Positions 7,997 through 16,464 of a DNA stretch of 64,000 nt are shown here, in pieces (the stretch's first letter is position 1; each line of letters starts with the position of its first letter). The DNA lies in assembly GCF_011764545.1 (NCBI RefSeq), contig NZ_AP022870.1, positions 1,782,001 through 1,846,000 of the forward strand. Direction: 5' to 3'. The notes below the pieces were generated by a model, which did not search any database, was not told where the DNA came from, and was given only the letters and a program-made list of their open reading frames with translations. The translations under genes and the position numbers were made by a program. Origin of the DNA: Phytohabitans flavus (GTDB lineage: Bacteria; Actinomycetota; Actinomycetes; Mycobacteriales; Micromonosporaceae).

Positions 7997-9241
7997 ATGT
8001 CGCCACGGCGTCGTCGCCCGGCCACCGTACTGGCCGTTCTGCTCGTTCTGGCCCTGTCCACGTTCCTGTTGCCACCAGCATCGGTTGCCGGCACCGCCGC
8101 AGCCGGCGCGTCCCGCACCCGCGCGGTGCCACTCACTGAGCTGACGGTGGTATTCGAACAGGTGGCTTTCGGTCTCCAGCGTCCGATCGCGCTCACCGGG
8201 CTGCCGGACGGCCGGATGCTGATCGCGGAAAAAAACGGCACCGTCCGCGCCTACCACCCCGACACCGGCTTGGCGGCTGAGCCAGTACTCGACCTGACCG
8301 CCCGGATCGACACGTCGGACAACGAGCGCGGCCTCCTCGGTATCACGCCCGCGCCGAACTTCGCGCGGACCGGGATGCTCTACGTGGCCTACACCAGCCT
8401 GCCCGCCGGCGCGCTAACCCTGGCGCGGGTGCCCATCGGCGCTCCTGAGCGGGTGCAGGTGCTACTGACCCAGGAGCACGCCGAGTACGGCAACCACAAT
8501 GGCGGACAGGTAGCGTTCGGCCGCGACGGCTACCTCTACTGGTCCCTCGGCGACGGCGGCCACGCGAATGACCCGTTCAAGGCCGGTCAGGACCTCGGCA
8601 CCCTGCTCGGCAAGATCGTGCGGATCGACGTCAACCGCGCCTGCGGGGCGAAGCCCTACTGCGTGCCCTCCGATAACCCGTTCGTCCGCACGCGCGGCGC
8701 GCGGCCAGAAATCTGGGTCTACGGGCTGCGCAACCCGTGGCGCTTCTCCATCGACCCGGTCGACAACTCGCTGTGGATCGGTGACGTCGGCCAGGGCCTG
8801 GTCGAGGAGATCAACCACATCCGCCCGTGGCAGCGTGGGGCGAACCTCGGCTGGTCCTGCCGGGAGGGCACCCCGGTCTTCGACCCGGAGCAATGCCGGG
8901 CGGGCGTGCGGTACACCGACCCGGTCTTCGAGTACGAACATTTCATGACGGACGGCTGCTCGGTGACCGGCGGCGTGGTGTACCGAGGGTCCGCCACCCC
9001 GGAGGCACGGGGGACCTACATCGCGAGCGACTACTGCTCGACCCGCGCGTTCGCCGTGCGCCCCAAGTCCACGGGTGGCTACGAGACCGCCACGATCGGC
9101 AGCTTCCCCACCCAGCCGACCGCGATCGACGCCGACGTGCACGGCGAGCTGTACGTGCTCAGTGACCTGCCGGGATTCATGAGCCGGGTACGGTTCGAGC
9201 GGGTCCAGCCAGCCCCTGGAGGCGGGCCTGCGAACCGCTGA
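7997..9241 (+). CDS. Secreted PQQ-dependent sugar (aldose) dehydrogenase
   Basis: A 414-residue quinoprotein-type six-bladed beta-propeller of the glucose/sorbosone dehydrogenase family. An arginine-rich start and hydrophobic core, then LPPASVAGTAAAG, indicate a signal peptide. The mature part shows FGLQRPIALTGLPDGRMLIA, DNERGLLGITPAPNF, the catalytic-face segment GNHNGGQVAFGRDGYLYWSL, GDGGHANDP and YGLRNPWRFSIDP. These enzymes oxidise aldoses at C1 outside the cell, using PQQ and calcium. AAGGAG lies 8 nt before ATG. It appears monocistronic, with a LacI-type operator upstream and a strong hairpin downstream. No PQQ synthesis genes are in the window. Confidence 0.88.
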   Translation: MSPRRRRPATVLAVLLVLALSTFLLPPASVAGTAAAGASRTRAVPLTELTVVFEQVAFGLQRPIALTGLPDGRMLIAEKNGTVRAYHPDTGLAAEPVLDLTARIDTSDNERGLLGITPAPNFARTGMLYVAYTSLPAGALTLARVPIGAPERVQVLLTQEHAEYGNHNGGQVAFGRDGYLYWSLGDGGHANDPFKAGQDLGTLLGKIVRIDVNRACGAKPYCVPSDNPFVRTRGARPEIWVYGLRNPWRFSIDPVDNSLWIGDVGQGLVEEINHIRPWQRGANLGWSCREGTPVFDPEQCRAGVRYTDPVFEYEHFMTDGCSVTGGVVYRGSATPEARGTYIASDYCSTRAFAVRPKSTGGYETATIGSFPTQPTAIDADVHGELYVLSDLPGFMSRVRFERVQPAPGGGPANR

Positions 9242-9276
9242 ACCCCGGGGCAAGCGCTCCGCATCCGCAAGACCTC

Positions 9277-9308
9277 TGAGGACGGCCGCGTGCGGGCGGC
9301 CGTCCTCA
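9277..9308 (+). terminator. Strong hairpin after sugar dehydrogenase
   Basis: A perfect 12-bp stem (TGAGGACGGCCG / CGGCCGTCCTCA) with an 8-nt loop starts 35 bases after the stop codon. There is no U-run, which is usual for actinomycete intrinsic-type terminators. Confidence 0.8.
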
Positions 9309-9548
9309 CACCACCCAGCAAGCTACGGGGCCCGAACGCTCACCAGGCGAGCAGTAGCAGCTGTCCGGCGGTCAGCACGTCGAGCACGCCGCACCACTCG
9401 GCGTGTGAGCGGGCCACGATTCTTCCGCATCCGTGGGTTGCGGATCGAGAACCGAGACCACACCTTTACGACGGATCGCCTGGTAGCAAACGGGTCGTCG
9501 GGGCACTGCCAGCGACCCGGCGTTGGAGGGCACATTCGACGGGCGATG
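9309..9548. other. Gene-free stretch
   Basis: About 240 bases between the terminator and the stop of the methyltransferase gene; no coding or RNA signal recognised. Confidence 0.4.
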
Positions 9549-10187
9549 TCATGCGCGAGCCAACACGCTCACGCGACCGGGCTCACCGCTGCACTCGACG
9601 ACGGTCAGGCCCTGGTCCTCGACGAGACGAGGCAGGGAGTTCGTGTCGTAGAAGCGGACGACGCCAGGCACGAGGTGGTAGCACGCAGCGCGCAGCCGCC
9701 AGTACAGGTTCTGGGATGTGAGCGACGTGCGGTTGCGAGCGGGCGCGGTGATCAACAGGTGCCCGCCCGGCCGGAGGCAGCGCCGGATCTCGGCGATGAA
9801 GGCCGCGGGACACGGGAGGTGCTGTAGGACGAGGATCGCGAGAACACCTCCGAGCGACGCGTCCGCGAAGCGAAGCGGCGCGCTGACATCGAGCACGTCG
9901 AACGTCGCGTCGACCTCGTCGCGCGCAGCTCGTCTCCGCGCGACCTCGACCATGCCAGGTGACCCATCGACACCGACGACGTCATAACCACGCCGGGCCA
10001 GCGCGAGCGCGTGCGCGCCAGGTCCGCAGCCGAGGTCGGCTACAGGTCCAGGCGGTGCAACCACGTTCGCGAGCTCATCGGCAGTCCGCTCGACCAGCTC
10101 ACGATGCTCCGGCTCATCGCGTCGCCGCCCCCAGGCCGCGCTCTCGCAGTCGTACATGAAGCGAAAGAACCAGCGCGGGGCAGGCAT
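9549..10187 (-). CDS. Class I SAM-dependent methyltransferase, in frame with an upstream recombinase remnant
   Basis: From the ATG the protein has 212 residues. It carries the SAM-binding motif VADLGCGPGAHALALARRGY, the acidic motif II region VVGVDGSPGMVEVARRR, and post-I motifs (FDVLDVSAPLRFADASLGGV, CLRPGGHLLITAPAR). The family is methyltransferase 11/25-like; the substrate is unknown. The frame has no stop upstream: it continues through a tRNA/tmRNA 3'-end sequence into a serine recombinase remnant, giving a possible 588-residue fusion ORF. I take the internal ATG as the native start because the upstream part is explained by integration next to the gene. The ribosome site there is weak, so expression from the element is possible. 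Confidence 0.8.
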   Translation of the reverse strand: MPAPRWFFRFMYDCESAAWGRRRDEPEHRELVERTADELANVVAPPGPVADLGCGPGAHALALARRGYDVVGVDGSPGMVEVARRRAARDEVDATFDVLDVSAPLRFADASLGGVLAILVLQHLPCPAAFIAEIRRCLRPGGHLLITAPARNRTSLTSQNLYWRLRAACYHLVPGVVRFYDTNSLPRLVEDQGLTVVECSGEPGRVSVLARA

Positions 10188-10236
10188 GACGGCGACGATA
10201 CGCGTCGTGGGTAGACCGAACTGGCAGTGTGGGGGC

Positions 10237-10261
10237 AGGGGTTCGAGTCCCCTCGGCTCCA
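10237..10261 (+). other. 3' end of a tRNA-Ala or tmRNA gene, probable attachment-site junction
   Basis: The sequence gives a perfect T-arm (AGGGG, TTCGAGT, CCCCT), then a 7-nt acceptor strand CGGCTCC and discriminator A. The third acceptor base from the end is U (position 70), which would pair with G3 as in the alanine identity element of tRNA-Ala and tmRNA. No 5' half of the RNA lies next to it. Such a 3'-end fragment directly behind a recombinase is the usual remnant of site-specific integration into a tRNA or tmRNA gene. Confidence 0.65.
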
Positions 10262-10263
10262 CA

Positions 10264-11315
10264 ACGTAGGGTGATGAGCGAAATGTGGGGTCGGTCGAAA
10301 TGTCGGCTGGCCCTTCGCCGTTGGTAGGGACGTTGAAGATCGGTATGAGCTGCTCGCCCTGGATCTTGACCTCGGCGATGTGTTCCTCGATGACTGCTTT
10401 GCGTTGACCTGCGGTTCCGTGTGCGAGGACTTGCCCCAGTTGGCGGCGGAGTTGTTTGATGGCTTGGGCGCTGGGTGGCTCTGGTTGGGCGTGGATCAGC
10501 TCGGCCAACTCCGTCTGGCGGATCTTGAGCCGTTCGAGTTTGGCGGTGAGATCGCGTACCCGTGCGCCGCAGGTGCGCTCATCGAGGGTTTCGTTCTCGA
10601 ACGCGGTCAGGTACCGGTCGATCGCGGCATCGGTGGTCTTGATCTGGGCGGTGATGGTGCCGAGTTCGGCGGTGTGCTGGTGGCTGCCGGCGGCACGCAG
10701 TTCTCGTTCGGCTTCGATGGCGGCGGTGATCAGGTCGGTGTGGGTGTAGAAGTCGATGAGGGCGCTGGCGACGGCGGGGTCGAGGTGGTCGGCGTTGATG
10801 CGTGGGGCGGTGCAGCCAGCTTTGCCGTATCGGGCGCGGGAGAAGCAGGTGTAGTAGCGGTAGCGGCGGAGTTTGCCGGTGGCCGCCGTGCCGATGTACT
10901 TGTGCCCACACCGCGGGCAGGTGATCCGTCCGGTGAGGTGGTAGTCCGAGTTCGACGCAGCCCGCGCTGAGCCGACCTCGCCGCGGGCGGTGAGGATGCG
11001 CTGGCACCGCTCGAACAGGTCGGCTTCGATGATGGCCGGGTGGGCGTCGGGGACGACGACGTCGCGGAAGCCGACTTCGCCGATGTAGAGGCGGTTGGTG
11101 AGCATGCGTCCGATGGTGTGCCCGGACCACGGCTTGCCGGCCCGAGTCCGCTTCCCCTCCACGTTGAGCTGGTCGGCGATGGCTCGTGTTCCGGCCCTGG
11201 TTTCGGCGTAGCGGGTGAAGATGTCGTGGACGACGTGCTGCTCGGTCTCGTGCGGGATGAGGCGGTGGGTGTCGGGGTGGACGCAACCCCTGGATCCCCA
11301 CCACCTGACCATCAA
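10264..11315 (-). pseudogene. Large serine recombinase, catalytic domain missing
   Basis: About 350 residues matching the recombinase and zinc-ribbon parts of large serine integrases. Visible are LIPHETEQHVVHDIFTRYAE, GTRAIADQLNVEGKRTRAGK, GHTIGRMLTNRLYIGEV (the recombinase domain) and the zinc ribbon ITCPRCGHKYIG...YYTCFSRARYGKAGC. A coiled-coil segment with LEREL/KLERLKIRQTEL-type heptads and the C-terminal tail follow. The N-terminal resolvase domain with its nucleophilic Ser (normally about 150 residues) is absent; homology begins abruptly near 11330. The element is therefore immobile. The tail VEPRGLEPLPPHCQ is the reverse-strand reading of the tRNA/tmRNA 3' end. Confidence 0.8.
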
Positions 11316-11363
11316 GACACCACCCGGGCAATACTTACACCCCTAAATCAGGCACATATCCAG

Positions 11364-11652
11364 TTACGTTTCTTCCAAGTGAATTGGATGGTTGTTCTCG
11401 GCCAACACTATCATCGCAGCACCTTCCTGGATCCCCAAAGGGCTGACAATGATACCCGGGTCTGCGCCGGTATCCATGATGCGATAGGCCAGCACTGCCA
11501 CCTGTTCTTGCTTCTGTTTGGACCCGAGTGCAGCGACGACGTTCGATAGCGACAAATCCGGCGCTGCCTTCCCTCATGTCGTTGCCGTCGATTTCCCATT
11601 CGGGTGTCGGAACGCCGTCCTGTGATCCATTGTTTGTCTTCCACGCGTTCAA
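11364..11652 (-). pseudogene. Mrr-like restriction endonuclease fragment, frameshifted
   Basis: Two adjacent frames together resemble a Mrr/REase-fold domain: EWEIDGNDMREGSAGFVAIE in one and, after a shift near 11530, KQKQEQVAVLAYRIMDTGAD, then GIIVSPLGIQEGAAMI in the other. The second part is the typical helix and strand after the PD-(D/E)xK core. A usual (I/V)VECK-type core is changed to FVAIERRR. A ribosome site and flanking domains are missing. It sits between two other remnants and is probably part of a lost restriction or conflict gene. Confidence 0.5.
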
Positions 11653-11856
11653 GCCTTAGGGTTGATGCGACTTGGGCGAGGAGGAACGCTGCGACCTGCT
11701 CGTATGATTACCAGCTCTTGCTGTGGCTGGCCGTCATTCCGCAATCTATCTCCGCGACGGCGGCGTGCCTGAACTCTCGACACGGAACTGGCTGCGCCGC
11801 GACGCCAGCGTCGGTGACGCGGTCCCTCGAGTTGCGCGAGTGCGGTCGATGCCAGG

Positions 11857-12120
11857 TCAACGCCGTCGCTTTAGAGCGACCGCAGCGACTGCCACGCCAG
11901 CGACGCCTGCCATCGCACCAACAGCATCCCAGTTAATGCTTGGAAAATCGACCGAAATCGGAAAAGCGAACACACGCGAAATCGCAAAAGTGAACACACG
12001 CCAGACATTGAACAAAAGAACAAAGAGGAAAATTCCGCAAACGGTTGCCAACACAGCTAGGATCGCCGATAGGAGAGGCCTCTTGTCGCGCATGCTGCGG
12101 ATGGTACCTGTCAACGTCAA
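11857..12120 (-). CDS. Small predicted membrane protein
   Basis: Up to 87 residues with one clear transmembrane helix (LLSAILAVLATVCGIFLFVLL) and a second small-residue hydrophobic segment at the C-terminus (VGAMAGVAGVAVAAVAL) ending KRRR. The start is either TTG at the listed position or the ATG 27 bases later; neither has a strong ribosome site. Its codon use is less GC-rich than its neighbours (many A/T third positions), which fits acquired DNA. The function is unknown and it may be a remnant. Confidence 0.45.
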   Translation of the reverse strand: MTLTGTIRSMRDKRPLLSAILAVLATVCGIFLFVLLFNVWRVFTFAISRVFAFPISVDFPSINWDAVGAMAGVAGVAVAAVALKRRR

Positions 12121-12267
12121 TGATCACGAAACGACTTCAGATGCGTTGCCTCCGATAGCTCGGACCTATGCAGAGGCTGCATGGTCAGGTTTAGACGAGA
12201 GTAGATGCGGCGTGTCGTCGTCACGATGCTCTCTGCGTGGCGTATCTGGTTTGGGTGCATTATCCCG

Positions 12268-12425
12268 ATGGTGGCGGGGCTGACGGCTGAGGGCCGTGCC
12301 CGGCGTGAGGTGGTCCGGTTGCGGGCTGCGGCGATGTTCGCTCCGAACGTGCCGGTCCCGGAGATCGCCGGACGGTTGCGGGTGTTGCACAACGCGGTGT
12401 ATGTGGCCACTGTTCCCATTCGTGC
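12268..12425 (+). mobile_element. IS630-family transposase N-terminal fragment
   Basis: The segment GLTAEGRARREVVRLRAAAM then VPEIAGRLRVLHNAVYV matches the N-terminal helix-turn-helix of IS630-type transposases (consensus LTxEGRARREALRLxAAEMF...PPEVARRLRVSRxxAYxW). The match ends where the recognition helix should continue, and the DDE part is absent. This is the broken edge of an old IS630-like element. Confidence 0.6.
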
Positions 12426-12462
12426 GGGCTTCCTGGCTCCCAGTCGGCGTGCAGCAGCAAAC

Positions 12463-13578
12463 CTCGGTTCGACCAGTTCGTTGAACGGCAACTGGTTCCG
12501 GAGTACCACCGTGGCGGGCGTCGCCGTACTCACCCCGCGTATCAAAGCGTCGAGAACCAGATCGCGAAGGCGAAACGGCACGGTGACCGGGAGGCGGTGC
12601 GGGCGCTGCGGCGTCATCGCCGCACCCTGCCGAGCCAGGACCCCAACGATCCAGGCTGTCGACGGCTTCGATACGTGCGCTACTGCGACGACTTCCTGCT
12701 CGGGTTCGCCGGTCCCGGCACGAAGCCGAACAGATCAAGTCGAAGATCCGGGCGTTCCTGCGTGAGGAGCTCAAGCTCGAGCTGTCCGAACCCAAGACGT
12801 TGATCACCCACGCCACCAGCCAGGCGGCGCGGTTCCTCGGCTACGAGATCAGGACACAGCACGCCGATACGAAGATCACCCGGCATCGTCGGGCGGTCAA
12901 CGCCGCGATCGGCCTGTTCGTGCCGCGAGACGTCATCCGGAGCAAGTGCGCCGCCCACATGAGCAAGGGAAAGCCCGCGTTCCGGGCCCGCTGCTGCACG
13001 ACGATGACTTCACGATCGTCGCGAAGTACGGGTCGGAATACCGTGGGTTCGTCCAGTACTACCTCCTTGCCCAGGACGTGTTCCGCCTGGCGTTGCTGCG
13101 TTGGGTCATGGAGACCTCGATGCTCAAGACCCTGGCCGCGAAGCACAAGTCCTCCGTCACGAAGATGGCCCGCAAGTACAAGGCGAGCATCGACACCCCC
13201 GACGGTCCCCGGGCTGGCTTCCAGGTCACCGTGCAGCGAGACCGAGGGAGAAAGCCGCTGGTCGCCCGCTTCGGCGGGATCCCCCTCAAACGACAGCGCA
13301 CCGCCGTCATCGCCGATCTCAAGCCGACCATGGCCACCGTCCGACGCAACGAGCTGATCCATCGGCTCCTGGCCGGACAGTGCGAGCTATGCGAAGGGCG
13401 GATAGGGCTGCAAGTCCACCACATCCGCAAACTCGCCGATCTCGACAAGTCAGGACGGCCAGAGCGGCCTTCGTGGGCACGCCTGATGGCCATGCGTAAA
13501 CGCAAGACCCTCGTGGTCTGCCAAGCATGTCACCAGGACATCCACGCTGGACGGGCCACAGCCACCACCCGGATATGA
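12463..13578 (+). pseudogene. Group II intron reverse transcriptase/maturase, 5'-truncated and frameshifted
   Basis: This begins inside the RT domain (FDQFVERQLVPEYHRGGRRR). It continues through LPSQDPNDPG and the catalytic block RYVRYCDDFLLGFAG (YADD changed to YCDD), then, after frameshifts near 12715 and 12985, the maturase X domain (LKLELSEPKTLITHATSQAA, RFLGYEIRTQHADTKITRHR). The tail has a C-terminal HNH endonuclease (CELCEGRIGLQVHHIRKLAD ... CQACHQDIHAG). Two frameshifts and loss of RT blocks 1-4 make it inactive. The 5' truncation fits incomplete target-primed reverse transcription; the intact 3' RNA domains follow. Confidence 0.8.
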
Positions 13579-13586
13579 CCACTGGA

Positions 13587-13621
13587 GAGCCGGATGCGGG
13601 GAAAGCTCGCCTGTCCGGTTC
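13587..13621 (+). ncRNA. Group II intron domain V
   Basis: The 35-nt hairpin starts GAGCCGGATGCGG, has a GAAA-containing loop, and closes with CTCGCCTGTCCGGTTC. It has the conserved AGC triad in its 5' strand. It lies 9 bases after the stop of the intron-encoded maturase, the expected place. Domain VI probably follows (about 13624-13682), ending near CTACTTCAC, a plausible 3' splice site. Confidence 0.75.
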
Positions 13622-13690
13622 GGGAAGGGGCCGACGGAAAAGGACCCGAACCACGGGCACCTCGCCGGCGGCCTACTTCACTCTGTGAGG

Positions 13691-13715
13691 GCCCGGGGGC
13701 TGGGATTCCCCGGGC
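13691..13715 (-). terminator. GC hairpin downstream of interrupted gene
   Basis: GCCCGGGG / CCCCGGGC form a perfect 8-bp stem with a 9-nt loop, 11 bases past the stop of the minus-strand gene remnant. It probably served as that gene's terminator. Confidence 0.55.
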
Positions 13716-13726
13716 TACTCGGCGGT

Positions 13727-13930
13727 CTAGTGGACGTCGATCCGGTCGAGGAGGTCTTGCGCCATCTGGCGCAGGCGCGGCTTGTTCGGGTTCGAGTTCA
13801 TTGACCGTCTGAATCGTCAGCCGGGCCGCCGCTGCGGCGAAGTCAAGCCTCTCGGCTTGGTGACAGGCCATAGCAAACATCAAGTAAGCCTTCGCCAAAC
13901 CGGTCATGTGATCACCGGGCTCGTTCTTAG
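13727..13930 (-). pseudogene. C-terminal part of an unknown gene, split by the IS array
   Basis: The frame NEPGDHMTGLAKAYLMFAMA, CHQAERLDFAAAAARLTIQT continues, after a one-base shift near 13800, as NSNPNKPRLRQMAQDLLDRI ending DVH and TAG. The helical, alanine-rich character suggests a TPR-like regulator C-terminus, but I do not recognise it. The 5' continuation lies 2.5 kb away at 16388-16433: joining the two flanks across the single CTTAG restores an open frame reading RTFVALCRAKNEPGDHMTG. This shows that the intervening elements are insertions. Confidence 0.55.
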
Positions 13931-14809
13931 GGCGTGTCCTAGATGGATGGTGGTCCCGCCTGCGGCAGGATCTTTGTTCCGTGGTGGAGGAAATGATCCG
14001 TACTTGGGCGCCGGATGACTTCTGGCAGGTTGCGCAGCCGTTGATCCCGGCCCAGCCGGTACGCCGGCAGGGTGGGGGTAAGCGGCGGGCTGATGACCGG
14101 GCGGTGCTGGCGGCGATCGTGTACCTGGTCCAGGCGGGCTGTTCGTGGTGGAAGCTGCCCACGCAGATGTTCGGGATCTCCCGCTCCACTGCGCACCGCC
14201 GGTTCACCCAGTGGACCGCCGATGGGCTGTGGGAACGGCTACATCAGCAGTTTCTGCACCGTCTGGGTGTGGTCAGCGAGATCGACTGGTCCAGGGCAAT
14301 GGTCGATTCGATCGCGGTCCGGGCTGAGAAAGGGGGGATCTCACGGGGCCAAACCCGGTCGACCGCGGCAAACCCGGCAGCAAGATCCATGTACTGTGTG
14401 ACCGCCGTGGTGTACCGCTGACCTGCCTGATCTCCGCCGCGAACACCCACGATTCCCAACTGTTGATCCCACTGCTGGACTCGATCGCACCGATCCGTGG
14501 CCGGCGGGGCCGGCCCCGCCGTCTGCCCGACAAGCTGCACGCGGACAAGGCGTACGACCAGCCCGCGCTGCGCGCCGAGGTCCGCCGACGCGGCATCAAG
14601 GTCCGGATCGCCCGCAAGGGCATCGAGTCATCCCAACGTCTCGGCCGGCACCGCTGGATCGTCGAGGCCTGCCTGAACTGGCTGCTACGCAACCGCCGAC
14701 TCGTACGCCGCTACGACCGCAAGCCCCAACATTTCCAAGCCTTCGCCGACCTCGCCTGCGCCCTACTGACCTACCGCCGCCTACTCAAGGCCACCAAGTA
14801 GGACACGCC
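13931..14809 (+). mobile_element. IS5-family (IS427-like) insertion sequence 1
   Basis: An 879-bp element with perfect terminal repeats GGCGTGTCC / GGACACGCC, flanked on both sides by CTTAG. It contains two overlapping frames of one transposase. Target preference for a central TA with short duplication fits this IS5 subgroup. All parts appear intact, so it is potentially active. Confidence 0.85.
13981..14801 (+). CDS. IS5-family DDE transposase made by -1 frameshifting
   Basis: ORF A starts at GTG and gives the N-terminal part (TWAPDDFWQVAQPLIPAQPV, AIVYLVQAGCSWWKLP, RRFTQWTADGLWERL, then SRAMVDSIAVRAEKGG with the first catalytic Asp). ORF B, in the -1 frame, continues LTGPNPVDRGKPGSKIHVLC, LPDKLHADKAYDQPAL (second Asp) and HRWIVEACLNWLL (Glu region). 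The frames meet at AAAGGGGGGA (14329-14338), a slippery run suited to -1 slippage, the known expression mode for this IS group. ORF A alone would end at 14421. Confidence 0.82.
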
Positions 14810-14814
14810 CTTAG

Positions 14815-15133
14815 CTTGAGTTTTAAGGTCCGAACCGCTGCGGAACGTAGTGATCGCTGACTCTTTCCAGGTCCCGGGAACTTCAGCGGCCACGGTGGGT
14901 AACGCGTCGGGGTTTTGGAACATCGGCGCCCGCCAGCCCCGTCCTGCCGGCGTTCCGAAACCTCCTGCCGTCGTCGTGCCCACATCCATTCTTGCCCTGA
15001 CCTCGCCCTACGTCAGCGAAAGGCTGTTGACCAGGAACGATGCCGAGCCGTCGACGGACGAGTTATTGACCGGCGGCAGTGATCGATGAAGCTTCAGATC
15101 CCAGGGGCGTGCCACAAGGGGTTAAAAGCCAAG
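14815..15133. repeat. 319-bp MITE-like repeat, copy 1
   Basis: The ends are imperfect inverted repeats (CTTGAGTTTTAA at the left, reverse complement of the right end CTTGGCTTTTAA; 10 of 12 match), bordered by CTTAG on both sides. It is identical over its full length to copy 2 (16069-16387). It has no transposase gene; the longest frames (about 60-79 codons) are unrecognised. It looks like a non-autonomous element mobilised by an enzyme that targets CTTAG. Confidence 0.75.
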
Positions 15134-15138
15134 CTTAG

Positions 15139-16063
15139 AACGTGTTTGAGAAGGTCCAATGTGGACTGGCGGCGGTGTGCGCAGAGGTGGTGAGCCGGGC
15201 AGGGTGGTGCGGTGCCGACCCCTCGCCGTGGATATCCGTCCGACCTGACCGACGACCAGTGGGCGTTGATCGAGCCCCTGCTGCCGGAAGCGAGCACCGA
15301 TGGCCAGCCTGAGAAGCATCCACGTAGGGAGATCGTGAACGCGATCTTGTACGTGGGTGCGGGCGGGTTGTCCGTGGCGGTACCTGCCCGCTGATCTGCC
15401 GCCATGGCAGACGGTGTACTGGTACTTCACCCGCTGGGAGGAGGCCGGCGTGATGCAAAGACTGCTGGCCGCGCTGCGGGTGAAGGTCCGGGCGCAGGCT
15501 GGCCGAGCGGCGGAGCCGTCGGCCGGGATCATCGACTCCCAGAGCGTCAAGGGCGCGGACACCGTCGGGGCCGACAGTCGAGGCTACGACGCCGGCAAAA
15601 AGATCAACGGCCGCAAACGGTTCATCGTCACCGACACGCTCGGGCTGCTGGTCACCGTCTGGGTCCTCGCAGCCTCCTGGCAGGACCGCGACGGCGCCAA
15701 GGGCACCCTGGTCGCCGCGACCCTGGCCGCGCCCTCGATGCGGCACATCTTCGCCGATCAGGGCTTCGCCGGACGGCTGGTCGACTGGGCCCGCGACATC
15801 CTCAAGACCACCATCGAGATCGTCCGCAAACCCGCCGACCAGCAAGGCTTCGCCGTACACCCGCGCCGCTGGGTCGTCGACCGCACCCTCGCCTGGCTAA
15901 CCGCCTGCCGCCGGCTCGAACGCGTACCCGAAACCTCCGAAGCCATCATCCGATGGGGCCGCGATCTCCGCGATGACCCGCCAAATCACCCGCGGCGCAC
16001 CAGCACACCGCCGGACCCGCCGCACATTCACCTGGACCTGATCAACACCCTCTCAAACACGCT
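15139..16063 (+). mobile_element. IS5-family insertion sequence 2
   Basis: A 925-bp element with ends AACGTGTTTGAGAAGG and (reverse complement) AGCGTGTTTGAGAGGG, 14 of 16 identical, flanked by CTTAG on both sides. It carries a DDE transposase gene different from that of IS 1. It sits exactly between the two copies of the 319-bp repeat. Confidence 0.82.
15212..16041 (+). pseudogene. IS5-family transposase with two single-base frameshifts
   Basis: Segments are GYPSDLTDDQWALIEPLLPE, then RAGCPWRYLPADLPPWQTVY, DSQSVKGADTVGADSRGYDA, GKKINGRKRFIVTDTLGLLV, IFADQGFAGRLVDWARD and RRWVVDRTLAWLTACRRLER, covering the DDE domain. One extra G near 15357 (GTGGGTGCG where GTGGTGCG restores the frame) splits the N-terminus. 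A second extra G near 15953 (ATGGGGCC) diverts the C-terminus from AISAMTRQITRGAPAHRRTR. Both are in G runs. This is either a dead element or sequence error; programmed +1 slippage is less likely. Confidence 0.75.
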
Positions 16064-16068
16064 CTTAG

Positions 16069-16387
16069 CTTGAGTTTTAAGGTCCGAACCGCTGCGGAAC
16101 GTAGTGATCGCTGACTCTTTCCAGGTCCCGGGAACTTCAGCGGCCACGGTGGGTAACGCGTCGGGGTTTTGGAACATCGGCGCCCGCCAGCCCCGTCCTG
16201 CCGGCGTTCCGAAACCTCCTGCCGTCGTCGTGCCCACATCCATTCTTGCCCTGACCTCGCCCTACGTCAGCGAAAGGCTGTTGACCAGGAACGATGCCGA
16301 GCCGTCGACGGACGAGTTATTGACCGGCGGCAGTGATCGATGAAGCTTCAGATCCCAGGGGCGTGCCACAAGGGGTTAAAAGCCAAG
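16069..16387. repeat. 319-bp MITE-like repeat, copy 2
   Basis: Identical to copy 1 at every base, in the same orientation, again flanked by CTTAG. Beyond the right-hand CTTAG the sequence becomes the other half of the interrupted minus-strand gene. Confidence 0.75.
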
Positions 16388-16464
16388 CTTAGCCCTACAC
16401 AAGGCGACGAACGTGCGGTCTCTGCCCGTTCACATGTCACCCGCAACGCTGCTGGTCACGCCCC

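Noticed and set aside
13691..13715. Hairpin as the terminator target of a class C group II intron
   Set aside because: Class C introns insert just after a terminator on the sense strand; here the hairpin lies beyond the 3' end of the intron and serves a gene on the other strand.
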